The notes: generated by a model from the letters alone, not told the origin. 14,778 nucleotides of DNA from DATMYQ01 sp035560935 (GCA_035560935.1 DATMYQ010000032.1:1-14778); one strand, 5' to 3'; numbered from the stretch's first letter, positions 1-6,600 are shown. Made by a program: numbers and translations.

Positions 1-2
1 GT

Positions 3-440
3 CCTCAATTTAAACCTTTAACTCGTGAAGGAAGATTTAGAAAGTACCGCTTCGTTGAAACAAAACCAACAGTCATTTCTTTGGCGGGCTTATGGATGTG
101 GAAAGAATGCGAGTGGAATGTCTTAGAAAAAATAGAAACGATGAAGTCAAATGAAGTTAGGACGTGGCTTTGTGATTGTCCAGGAATCGGAATGAAGTCT
201 GCAAGTTGGTTGTTGAGAAATGTAGGGCTTAATGATGATTGTGCAGTTTTTGATGTGCACATTATGCGATTTCTGAGTAAAATAGGGTTTAATGTTCCAA
301 CGCAGTTGACAGAAAAAACATATTTAAAATTAGAAGATAACTTGCGAAATGTTTGCGTGAACATTGGAACATCACTGGGAAACTTAGATTATCTTTTGTG
401 GGTTTTAAGTCGAAACGGCTTTTTATCACATGTGGGGTGA
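3..440 (+). CDS. OGG-like HhH-GPD DNA glycosylase/lyase, 5'-truncated by window edge
   Basis: The reading frame is open from the left window edge, so only the C-terminal 145 residues are visible. The helix-hairpin-helix CPGIGMKSA (fragment residues 59-67) carries Lys65, in the position of the catalytic lysine of bifunctional 8-oxoguanine glycosylases. It is followed about 19 residues later by FDVHIMR (83-89), whose Asp84 matches the conserved acidic residue. The pattern is closest to archaeal-type Ogg2 proteins (GIGMKxASxxLRN...DxHI). Such enzymes remove a damaged or modified purine from DNA and can cut the backbone. The gene ends five bases before the PfkB-NDT gene, so the two are probably co-transcribed. 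OGG-like genes are known accessory genes of type IV CBASS. The true start and the N-terminal half are not visible. Substrate is unknown; base excision of a modified guanine is inference. Confidence 0.8.
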   Translation, partial: PQFKPLTREGRFRKYRFVETKPTVISLAGLWMWKECEWNVLEKIETMKSNEVRTWLCDCPGIGMKSASWLLRNVGLNDDCAVFDVHIMRFLSKIGFNVPTQLTEKTYLKLEDNLRNVCVNIGTSLGNLDYLLWVLSRNGFLSHVG

Positions 441-445
441 GTGCT

Positions 446-1729
446 ATGACAATTACGGTTTATGGTGAAATGGGTAAAGATTGGTTAATTAGGTCTGGTG
501 AAGAAGTTGATTGGCGGTGGGGTGGTGCTGGTTTGTATGCTGCCATATCAGCGGTAAATCAAGGATTTAAGGCCAACTTACTTACAATTTATGGACCTGA
601 ATTATCTTCATATGATTTTGCGTATTGGAATGAATTCGGTATTGATATGAAATATGCAAAGAAATTTGGATATTTTACCCTTCCCAAATATATTATCACT
701 GGTTTTGGCCAGCATGGCAAAAAAAGAAGCTATCCAACACTGGATAGTAGATTAGAAGCTTTAGACTATAATCCTGTACTGCCAGATGATACTGAAGCTT
801 TAATTGTATTTCCGATAAATCATTCTCTTCCCAAATCTTTGCTTGAAGCTGCAAAAGAGCAAGGAATTCCTATTTATTTAGATCCTAAACCAAATGGAAT
901 GTCTATTTCTGACGCCAAAAAATATATATCTTTTGCAACATGTCTTTTGGTCAATGAAGAAGAGGCAAAAAAACTAACAGATCGAGATGACATTTATATG
1001 GCCATAAATTGCTTAAAAAGCATAGGAATACCGCAAATTGTGATAAAACAGGGATTTAGAGGGTGTTTGGTAATCAATGGAGATGATGAACAGCGGCGGG
1101 TAAACGCATTTAAGAGTAAACCTAAATGTTCAGTTGGATCGGGGGATGTGTTTGCTGGGGCGCTTGCATCCAGTTATCTTCAAAGTAATGATTTTTTAGG
1201 CAGTGTAAAATTAGCTAATTGTTCAGCGGCAAATTTTATCGAACAGTATGAAAGCGAAACAAAATTTAGTCAACAATTTATTTTAGATGATATGGATATT
1301 AGAGAGCAAATTACTGTGCCAGATGTTAGCGAAAAATCAATATACTTAGCGGGACCATTTTTTTCCCAGCAGGAACTTCAATGGGTCAAGCAGGTATGTA
1401 ATATTTTGGAGGAATCCGGTTTTCCAGTTTATTCACCTTCAAGAGAAAATGGGATCATTACACACACAACTACGCAAGAAGAAAGAAAGCAAATATTTGA
1501 TAAAGATATTGAACTGCTTGAAAGGTCGAGTGCTGTAGTTTTGCTGGTTGATAATAATGATTCAGGAGCTTCTTTTGAGGCGGGATTTGCATATAAGGAA
1601 GGAATTCCAATATTTGCACTAAAAACATCAAAGGATCCTTTGAACAACATGTTGCAATATGGGTGTAGCGAAATAAGCTCTTCGACAGATGAACTCATAG
1701 AGGCGTTGTATGGACACTTTCGGGAATAG
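446..1729 (+). CDS. PfkB-family kinase fused to nucleoside 2-deoxyribosyltransferase
   Basis: A 427-residue two-domain protein. The ATG at 446 is preceded by GGGGTGA at good spacing and is preferred over an in-frame upstream start at 353, which lies inside the glycosylase gene. Residues 1 to about 290 are a ribokinase/PfkB fold: the glycine pair at 26-27 near the N-terminus, LDPKPNG (145-151), VNEEEAKKL (169-177) and the C-terminal signature GSGDVFAG (231-238) with Asp234 as predicted catalytic base. Residues 298-427 match nucleoside 2-deoxyribosyltransferases: IYLAGPFF (299-306), DKDIELLERSSAVV and DSGASFEAGFAY (372-383), where Glu378 aligns with the nucleophilic glutamate. Family knowledge: PfkB enzymes phosphorylate sugars or nucleosides, and NDTs swap or release the base of 2'-deoxynucleosides. 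Both active sites look intact. The 3' end overlaps the next gene by 20 bases. A role in handling deoxynucleosides or modified bases is inference. Confidence 0.85.
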   Translation: MTITVYGEMGKDWLIRSGEEVDWRWGGAGLYAAISAVNQGFKANLLTIYGPELSSYDFAYWNEFGIDMKYAKKFGYFTLPKYIITGFGQHGKKRSYPTLDSRLEALDYNPVLPDDTEALIVFPINHSLPKSLLEAAKEQGIPIYLDPKPNGMSISDAKKYISFATCLLVNEEEAKKLTDRDDIYMAINCLKSIGIPQIVIKQGFRGCLVINGDDEQRRVNAFKSKPKCSVGSGDVFAGALASSYLQSNDFLGSVKLANCSAANFIEQYESETKFSQQFILDDMDIREQITVPDVSEKSIYLAGPFFSQQELQWVKQVCNILEESGFPVYSPSRENGIITHTTTQEERKQIFDKDIELLERSSAVVLLVDNNDSGASFEAGFAYKEGIPIFALKTSKDPLNNMLQYGCSEISSSTDELIEALYGHFRE

Positions 1730-2360
1730 AGTTGCGATTCTTGTTTCAGGTGGAATTGATTCAACAGTGTTGCTTTATCGGCTTATCAACGAAGGATACG
1801 AAGTAACGCCGGTATACATTAACTACGGGCAGAATTCACAATGTGGAGAACTTTCTGCGATAAAATCTATAATGGATAGTTGTTTGTTTGAGAAACTAGT
1901 TGAAATAGACTTTCCGGAAGCGAGAAAATTAGGGAAGGGTTCGCTAGTTGGCGAATATCCTTCAGAAGTTGGAAAGACAGAGCATTGGTTTCAAGCTGAG
2001 TTTTTTCCTAATAGGAATATGATTTTAATTTCATTGGCGGCAGCATATTGTTATAAAATAGGAATATCTACCATTGCCATAGGGGTGGTCGGAAAACAGT
2101 CATATAGCGATACTACGAAGGCTTTTATTGAAGCAATGAACGCGGCTCTGAGCATTTCACTTGGAAACTTTTCTATTATTGCTCCATATGTTGAGAAATC
2201 TCGAACGATTGTTGTTAAAGATGCGGTGAAGTATAACGTTCCGGTTGAAAAAACATTTTCTTGTAATTCAGTAGGGGATAGGCATTGTAATTATTGCATT
2301 AGTTGTTTTGAAAGAGAACGAGTAATTAAGCGAGTACATCTTTTGCGTAAGAAAAGATGA
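1710..2360 (+). CDS. QueC-like 7-cyano-7-deazaguanine synthase homologue
   Basis: A 216-residue PP-loop ATPase of the QueC/ExsB family, close to the usual QueC length (about 220-230). Residues 13-18 form the ATP-binding SGGIDS loop. FFPNRNMILISLAAAY (98-113) and SYSDTTKAFIEAMN (131-144) match conserved QueC blocks. Cys185, Cys193, Cys196 and Cys199 form the CX7CX2CX2C zinc site. Canonical QueC converts 7-carboxy-7-deazaguanine to preQ0 with ATP and ammonia. Here no queD, queE, queF or tgt lies nearby. Instead the gene overlaps a PfkB-NDT gene by 20 bases, in an AT-rich block with an OGG-like gene. That context resembles the QueC-like proteins used in type IV CBASS more than housekeeping queuosine synthesis. 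The ATG at 1710 has a GAGG element about 9 bases upstream. The family call is firm; the biological role is inference. Confidence 0.85.
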   Translation: MDTFGNRVAILVSGGIDSTVLLYRLINEGYEVTPVYINYGQNSQCGELSAIKSIMDSCLFEKLVEIDFPEARKLGKGSLVGEYPSEVGKTEHWFQAEFFPNRNMILISLAAAYCYKIGISTIAIGVVGKQSYSDTTKAFIEAMNAALSISLGNFSIIAPYVEKSRTIVVKDAVKYNVPVEKTFSCNSVGDRHCNYCISCFERERVIKRVHLLRKKR

Positions 2361-2401
2361 TTTTATGGATGGGAGCATTATAAGTTTCCTAACCGGTTTT
2401 T

Positions 2402-2415
2402 GTTTTCCGGAAAAC
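2402..2415. repeat. 14-bp perfect palindrome downstream of the QueC-like gene
   Basis: GTTTTCCGGAAAAC is a perfect palindrome. Together with ACCGG at 2392-2396 and ACGGT at 2414-2418 it can also form alternative hairpins. It could be an operator or part of the operon's 3' structure. The sequence gives no way to choose. Confidence 0.45.
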
Positions 2416-2425
2416 GGTAATTGAT

Positions 2426-2488
2426 GACGCCTGGAGATGTTCCTTTTTCAAGACATCTAGCGCGAGACACCCAAGGCGTCCTTTTTTC
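2426..2488 (+). terminator. Structured terminator-like element upstream of the phytase gene
   Basis: GACGCCTGG (2426-2434) pairs with CCAAGGCGTC (2471-2480), with one bulged A. Inside it AGATGT (2435-2440) pairs with ACATCT (2453-2458). The 3' side carries an asymmetric internal loop (2459-2470), and the outer stem is followed directly by CTTTTTTC. This fits an intrinsic terminator closing the AT-rich operon. The size and internal loop also allow a leader or attenuator of the phytase gene, whose start lies about 40 bases downstream. I compared it by eye with preQ1, fluoride, c-di-GMP and guanidine riboswitch cores and saw no match. Confidence 0.5.
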
Positions 2489-2530
2489 ATCACAGCGAAG
2501 TGGTTTCACAAACAGTACAGGAGGCGTAAA

Positions 2531-3439
2531 ATGAAAAAGTGGTTTTGGAGCATGGTTATGACGCTGCTGCTGGCCATGTCTTCCGGAACGGTTTTGGCGG
2601 CGGATTCACCGGACCTTCAGCTGCGGCTGGACGTAATGGATGAAGGCGAAAAACTGCCCTCGGCCTTTCGGATGATTCCCGATCTTCAGGCTTCCGGCAG
2701 CCGCGAATTTTCCTCCGGCGGCTTGCGGGCGATAAAGGCAGCACTGCCCGATACGCCGGTTATTATCGTGGATTTGCGGGAGGAAAGTCATGGCTTCGCC
2801 GACGGGACCGCGATCAGTTGGTATGGATACCGGAACTGGGCCAATCTGGGCAAAAGACAGGACGAGATTGTCCGGCAGGAACAGGATCAATTGGCCGCGT
2901 TGACAAAAACCGCTGCCGTCACGATGATCAGCGATGTAAAACATAAAAACGGAAAGACCGGCGAGGCCGAACAAGGGGCTGTAACGCGACACGTTCAATC
3001 CGCTCTCACGGAGGAAGAATTGGCGAAAAGTCTGGATCTCGGTTATTATCGCATTACCGTGACCGATCACCGGGGGCCTGTGGACAGTAAAGTGGATCAG
3101 TTTATCACCTTCGTCAACGCCTTGCCGCCGGATGTCTGGCTGCATTTCCATTGCGAGGCGGGTCACGGGCGGACCACCACCTTTATGGCGATGTATGATA
3201 TGATGCGCAATGGGAAAACTGTGGGCTTGACCGACATTATTGCCCGGCAGCATCAAGCCGGCGGGGTCAATCTGTTTAGCGATGATGAAACGGGCTGGCA
3301 AGAGCCGTATGCGGAGGAACGGGCAGAATTTCTGCAGCGCTTTTATGAATACTGCAGCCAGAATCAGGATGGATTCCGGACCAGCTGGACCCAATGGCGT
3401 AACAGGGTGGACAACGAGGAAAAGAGGGACGCCTTATGA
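2531..3439 (+). CDS. Secreted cysteine phytase (PTP-like inositol polyphosphate phosphatase)
   Basis: A 302-residue protein with a Sec signal peptide (MKKW, a hydrophobic stretch to about residue 22, cleavage near VLA-A at 23/24). The active-site loop HCEAGHGRTT (207-216) has Cys208 as nucleophile and Arg214 for phosphate binding. TDHRGP (178-183) supplies the likely general acid Asp179. The block DLREESHG...SWYGYRNWANLGK (81-108) is characteristic of Selenomonas ruminantium-type phytases, which remove phosphates stepwise from myo-inositol hexakisphosphate. The length is slightly below the roughly 340 residues of the Selenomonas enzyme. A strong AGGAGG site (2519-2524) fixes the start. Its stop overlaps the next start (ATGA at 3436-3439). 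The export signal places it in the periplasm or outside the cell. Activity on phytate itself is inferred from the family; some relatives prefer less phosphorylated inositols. Confidence 0.9.
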   Translation: MKKWFWSMVMTLLLAMSSGTVLAADSPDLQLRLDVMDEGEKLPSAFRMIPDLQASGSREFSSGGLRAIKAALPDTPVIIVDLREESHGFADGTAISWYGYRNWANLGKRQDEIVRQEQDQLAALTKTAAVTMISDVKHKNGKTGEAEQGAVTRHVQSALTEEELAKSLDLGYYRITVTDHRGPVDSKVDQFITFVNALPPDVWLHFHCEAGHGRTTTFMAMYDMMRNGKTVGLTDIIARQHQAGGVNLFSDDETGWQEPYAEERAEFLQRFYEYCSQNQDGFRTSWTQWRNRVDNEEKRDAL

Positions 3440-3708
3440 GTGCATTGTCGAAGCTGCCCAATGTCGGCAAAGTATTGGAAGACAATCTGCGGAGTGTGGG
3501 CATTGAAACGCCGGAGCAGCTCCGGGAACTGGGGGCGGTGGAAACGTTTCGCCGCATCCGTCTGCAGCGTGATCCGGGAGCCTGCCTGCACATGCTGTAT
3601 GGGATACAGGGCGCAATTCTCGGGATTCCGGACAAACAGCTGCCGCCGGAGATCAAACAGGAATTAAAGGCATTGTACCGCTTCCAATGCCGGATATGCT
3701 GCGAATAA
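3436..3708 (+). CDS. TfoX C-terminal-domain small protein
   Basis: A 90-residue protein matching the stand-alone TfoX/Sxy C-terminal domain. It has LPNVGKVLEDNLRSVGI (7-23), a helix-hairpin-helix-like start, then TPEQLRELGAVETFRRI and the ending typical of the family: a cysteine, LYGIQGAILGI and LPPEIKQELK. Full-length TfoX regulates competence in gammaproteobacteria. Short proteins with only this domain are widespread and of unknown function. The start overlaps the phytase stop by four bases (ATGA), which implies translational coupling. A functional link to phytase is not known and may be only operon convenience. Confidence 0.8.
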   Translation: MSALSKLPNVGKVLEDNLRSVGIETPEQLRELGAVETFRRIRLQRDPGACLHMLYGIQGAILGIPDKQLPPEIKQELKALYRFQCRICCE

Positions 3709-3817
3709 CGAATTTGCTGGCCCCGGAAAAATTGCGTCAAAAACATTCCCGGGCACAGGAATATGGGAGGCTGCCGTGAATAGAACAGCGGAGGGTATAA
3801 AGTGTGGAGGAAAAAGG

Positions 3818-4280
3818 ATGCTTTGTAAAGAAACCGATTTGCTTATCACGGAAGAGGACCCGGAATCACCGGATGCGCAGCGCCTCACAACCCAGCTTTC
3901 CGGCGTGTTGGAATCCATCACCGGCAGCAGCGGCAAAAACTCTTTCCAGGCCAGTGACAGCCGGGGAGAGCGGGGGGTGTTCGTCATCGGGCGCAACCAC
4001 CGGGGTGAACCGGTGGTTGCGCCCGATGTCGGAAGAACTGGCAGAGGTAAAACGAATGTATGCCCACAGCGATTCCCGTGGAAATGGCACGCAAATCCTG
4101 TCCTACCTGGAGCAGCGGGCAAAGCAGCTTGGCTACCGGGCACTACGCCTGGAAACCCGGCTGGAGAACCGGCGTGCGGTTTCGTTCTATGAAAAACAGG
4201 GCTACTCCCGGATTCCCAACTATGGCCGATATGAGGGACGCCCGGAAGCGGTATGTTTTGAAAAACGGCTGCCGGAATGA
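3818..4280 (+). pseudogene. GNAT-family N-acetyltransferase with internal frameshift
   Basis: The ATG at 3818 follows GGAGG at 3806-3810. Its frame reads MLCKETDLLITEEDPESP... through GVFVIGRNHRGEPV, the first half of a GNAT domain. The second half continues in the +1 frame from about 4020: RPMSEELAEVKRMYAHSDSRGNG (the acetyl-CoA loop region, normally R/Q-x-x-G-x-G/A) and LEQRAKQLGY...LETRLENRRAVSFYEKQGY, ending at 4280. Relatives have GEPVGCGAIRP at the junction. Here the G-C-G-A-I residues are missing and the frame changes. The break lies inside a 19-bp perfect inverted repeat. Both halves are otherwise well preserved, so this is either a recent inactivation or a sequencing error at a strong hairpin. 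Family known, substrate unknown. Confidence 0.8.
3985..4028. repeat. 19-bp perfect inverted repeat inside the GNAT pseudogene
   Basis: Arms CATCGGGCGCAACCACCGG (3985-4003) and its exact reverse complement (4010-4028) are separated by the 6-base loop GGTGAA. A long, GC-rich, perfect hairpin within a coding sequence is unusual. It coincides with the frameshift and the loss of conserved GNAT residues. This is the signature expected when a quasi-palindrome is 'corrected' by template switching. Confidence 0.85.
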
Positions 4281-4294
4281 TACAGGCCGCCTGA

Positions 4295-4308
4295 CGTCCC
4301 TAAGTGTC
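4295..4308 (-). repeat. Possible REP-like fragment
   Basis: Read on the minus strand this is GACACTTAGGGACG. It matches GACACGTAGGGACG at 13834-13847 in 13 of 14 positions. The latter sits upstream of a decayed REP-associated transposase. It may be a fragment of the same repeat family, in inverse orientation, in the spacer after the GNAT pseudogene. Confidence 0.35.
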
Positions 4309-4410
4309 CCAAAATGTTCGCGTGTAATGATGGACAAGGGCACGAGAGTATGATAGCATGATAACGTAAAATCGGCTGTTATTTATTAAACGCATAATGA
4401 AAAGCTGTTC

Positions 4411-4445
4411 GGGAGGAGCCTGTCACCAAGGCTCCTCTCTATTTA
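4411..4445 (+). terminator. Hairpin followed by a T-rich stretch, likely terminator
   Basis: GAGGAGCC (4413-4420) pairs perfectly with GGCTCCTC (4430-4437) around a 9-base loop. It is followed by TCTATTTATTTT. The stem is strong but the T-tract is interrupted. The position fits the end of the phytase/TfoX/GNAT transcription unit, before the antiporter gene. The rest of the spacer 4281-4538 holds only the possible REP fragment. Confidence 0.55.
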
Positions 4446-4538
4446 TTTTGCAAAATAGGCAGCAGTAAAAAGGACTCATCTTCAATGAAAAGAAATAGAA
4501 ATAGATAACGAAAGCAGATAATGGAAGGAGAAATACGT

Positions 4539-5717
4539 ATGCATTCACTAGATTTTTTTTGGCTGATGTTGATTGCCTCCCTGGTCGCAATGTTGGGACG
4601 CTTTGTAAAAATTCCCTACACGATTGCCTTGGTAATCACCGGGCTGTTTATTGGTCAATTAGGTTTGCTGCCAGGGGTATCACTCGATCCGCATGTTTTG
4701 TTCGCTCTTTTTTTACCGCCGCTGCTTTTTGAAGCAGGGATCCATATCCAGTTTCGTTTGCTGCGCAGCTTGGGAATCACGATTGGACTACTGGCCTTTG
4801 CCGGTACATTGCTATCGACCGCTCTTATTGGCTATGGCGTACACTTTCTTTTGGGCATACCGCTGTTGCCCGCGTTACTGTTTGGCGCGATGATTTCGCC
4901 AACGGATCCGATTTCGGTGCTGGCGATGTTTAAAAAATTGGGGATTAATAAGCGGCTGTCTTTGCTGGTTGAAGCGGAGAGCCTGTTTAATGACGGCGTC
5001 GCCGTCGTATTATTCGGGGTTATTCAGAGTATTATTGTTACTCAATCCTTTTCTTTGTCAGAAAGCATTGCTTCTTTCCTTGTTACCGTGTTAGGCGGCG
5101 CTGGGATCGGCGCTGCGATCGGAGCGGTGGCTTCGCGTGTTACGCTTGCCTATGATGACCATCTGTTGGAGATTACGCTTACAACGATGGTCGCTTATGG
5201 TGCTTATCTGGCAGCGGAAAGCATTCACGTTTCCGGTGTTATCGCGGTGGTTGCGGCGAGCTTGGTTGTTGGAAACTATGGAATGACGAAAGGGATGACG
5301 CCAAACTCTCAAGTAGCAGTCAAGTCATTCTGGGAGTACGCTGCCTTTGTTGCTAATTCCATGGTGTTTTTGTTAGTCGGCTTGGAAATAGCGGCGATTC
5401 CTCTTCTGGTCAGCAGCCAATTTATCATGATCGCGATTATTGTCGTACTGATAGCCCGTGCGATTTCGGTATATAGCCTCTCCGCCGCAGCGGCGGCAAT
5501 CGGTCAGCATATTCCTGCCTCCTGGCGGCATGTTCTTGTATGGAGCGGATTGCGCGGGGCTTTGTCAATGGCCATGGTACTGGGGATCGATCCTGTCGTA
5601 CAGGAAAAAACCGTTCTGATTCCGCTGATTTATGGTGTCGTGTTTTTTTCACTTCTAGGGCAAGGCATGACCATTGAGAAATTCGTTGCGAAGCTGGGGT
5701 TAAGCGGCGAAAAATAG
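4539..5717 (+). CDS. CPA1-family Na+/H+ (cation/proton) antiporter
   Basis: A 392-residue integral membrane protein with about 11-12 hydrophobic segments, filling the Na+/H+ exchanger domain with no long cytosolic tail. It has the PTDP motif (121-124) and EAESLFNDG (145-153). The Asn-Asp pair at 151-152 is typical of the CPA1 (NhaP-like) ion site, usually linked to electroneutral exchange. WSGLRGALSMA near the C-terminus is also conserved. The ATG at 4539 is chosen because AAGGAG (4524-4529) is optimally spaced. The alternative ATG at 4521 has no good ribosome site. The protein is expected to expel Na+ or K+ in exchange for protons for pH and salt control. It appears monocistronic, with hairpins on both sides. 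Confidence 0.9.
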   Translation: MHSLDFFWLMLIASLVAMLGRFVKIPYTIALVITGLFIGQLGLLPGVSLDPHVLFALFLPPLLFEAGIHIQFRLLRSLGITIGLLAFAGTLLSTALIGYGVHFLLGIPLLPALLFGAMISPTDPISVLAMFKKLGINKRLSLLVEAESLFNDGVAVVLFGVIQSIIVTQSFSLSESIASFLVTVLGGAGIGAAIGAVASRVTLAYDDHLLEITLTTMVAYGAYLAAESIHVSGVIAVVAASLVVGNYGMTKGMTPNSQVAVKSFWEYAAFVANSMVFLLVGLEIAAIPLLVSSQFIMIAIIVVLIARAISVYSLSAAAAAIGQHIPASWRHVLVWSGLRGALSMAMVLGIDPVVQEKTVLIPLIYGVVFFSLLGQGMTIEKFVAKLGLSGEK

Positions 5718-5722
5718 GAAGT

Positions 5723-5748
5723 CGCCCGTTCGATGAATAAACCGGGCG
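5723..5748 (+). terminator. Weak hairpin after the antiporter gene
   Basis: CGCCCG (5723-5728) can pair with CGGGCG (5743-5748) a few bases after the antiporter stop. No T-run follows, so termination is uncertain. From here to 5880 I see no gene. Confidence 0.3.
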
Positions 5749-5886
5749 TTGGCTGACTTGGCAAATGGATCACGAATTCATTGGCGTCTGCAGCGCAGGT
5801 TATGATATTGCTTTTGCCCGGAAGCGTTTTCGCAGAACAGAATTTTGGATATAACGCTCTCTATTAAGCAGCGTTTGCGGACCCTC

Positions 5887-5915
5887 TTGAAAAAAGGAGC
5901 GATTCTTGTTAATAT
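5887..5915 (+). promoter_or_regulatory. Sigma-70-type promoter for the TetR operon
   Basis: TTGAAA (5887-5892) and TAATAT (5910-5915) are separated by 17 bases, close to consensus. They lie about 50 bases upstream of the TetR start. The operator-like palindrome begins four bases after the -10 box. Confidence 0.65.
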
Positions 5916-5918
5916 TAT

Positions 5919-5936
5919 ATTGAATAAAATTTCAAT
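5919..5936. promoter_or_regulatory. Operator-like palindrome at the TetR promoter
   Basis: ATTGAA and TTCAAT form an inverted repeat with a 6-base spacer (ATTGAATAAAATTTCAAT). It covers the expected transcription start, directly downstream of the -10 box. This position suits autorepression by the TetR protein encoded just downstream. The size is within the usual range of TetR-family operators. Binding is inferred only. Confidence 0.5.
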
Positions 5937-5966
5937 CAACAAAAAAGGGAGAGGGAGCGGGACCGC

Positions 5967-6581
5967 ATGTCTCCAAGGAGTAAAGAATTCAATCAAAGAG
6001 CGCGTGAAGAACGCAGGCAGCAGATATTGTCCTGCGCCTTAGACCTATTTACAAGGAAAGGATTGGCAGGCACAAAAATTACGGATATATCTTCTGCTGT
6101 AAACATGTCGCAAGGTCTTTTTTACCATTATTTTCAATCGAAGGAAGAGGTTTTTGTTGAGCTCATCCGGCTTGCTTTTGCTAAACTGAACGAAGCTTGC
6201 CGGTGGCTGGCCGGTCAGCCGTTACCCGCCGGAGAAAAGATTCGCTTTGCCATATCGGAACTGCTGAAAGGGCTTACGCAGAATGAAGACAACTCACGAT
6301 ACCATTTGTTGATTGCGCAGGCAACCATCTCCGAAGCCATTCCGGAGGAAGCAAAACAGACGATACGCCAAGAGAACCGGTTTCCTTATGAAGCCATTGC
6401 ATCTATCATGGCCGAGGGACAAAAGGATGGTTCGGTCAAAAAACAGGATGCTCAGGAGCTGGCGATGGTGTTTTGGACTTCGATCAATGGCTTGGCAATA
6501 TATAAAGCGGTTCATGGGGAGAAGTTTAAAGCGCCAAACCCAGAGATTCTCATCGGAACGTTTTTGAACGCGCCGCGATGA
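5967..6581 (+). CDS. TetR/AcrR-family transcriptional regulator
   Basis: A 204-residue protein with the TetR N-terminal DNA-binding domain. RRQQILSCALDLFTRKGLAGT is followed by KITDISSAVNMSQGLFYHYFQSKEEVF (helix-turn-helix and the family hallmark FYHYFxSKEEL, roughly residues 35-61). The C-terminal ligand-binding half is divergent, as normal for the family, so the ligand cannot be read from sequence. The ATG at 5967 follows a purine-rich GGGAGAGGGAG site. It is followed after 19 bases by the HSL-type hydrolase gene, apparently in the same operon, so the regulator probably controls itself and the hydrolase through the palindrome at its promoter. Confidence 0.9.
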   Translation: MSPRSKEFNQRAREERRQQILSCALDLFTRKGLAGTKITDISSAVNMSQGLFYHYFQSKEEVFVELIRLAFAKLNEACRWLAGQPLPAGEKIRFAISELLKGLTQNEDNSRYHLLIAQATISEAIPEEAKQTIRQENRFPYEAIASIMAEGQKDGSVKKQDAQELAMVFWTSINGLAIYKAVHGEKFKAPNPEILIGTFLNAPR

Positions 6582-6600
6582 TAAAATATTGGAGGCGTCT

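Noticed and set aside
353..445. Upstream in-frame start for the PfkB-NDT gene
   Set aside because: It would overlap the glycosylase gene by about 88 bases and has no ribosome site; PfkB homology begins naturally at the ATG at 446 behind GGGGTGA.
2422..2490. A known riboswitch (preQ1, fluoride, c-di-GMP, guanidine) in the phytase leader
   Set aside because: None of the conserved cores I know could be matched by eye; only the stem architecture is supported.
2606..3394. Long minus-strand open frame opposite the phytase gene
   Set aside because: It is antisense to a gene with a clear signal peptide and active site; it has no ribosome site and no recognisable domain. It is a GC-skew shadow.
3985..4028. 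Programmed ribosomal frameshift in the GNAT gene
   Set aside because: No slippery heptamer precedes the hairpin, and conserved residues are missing at the junction, so a mutation explains it better.
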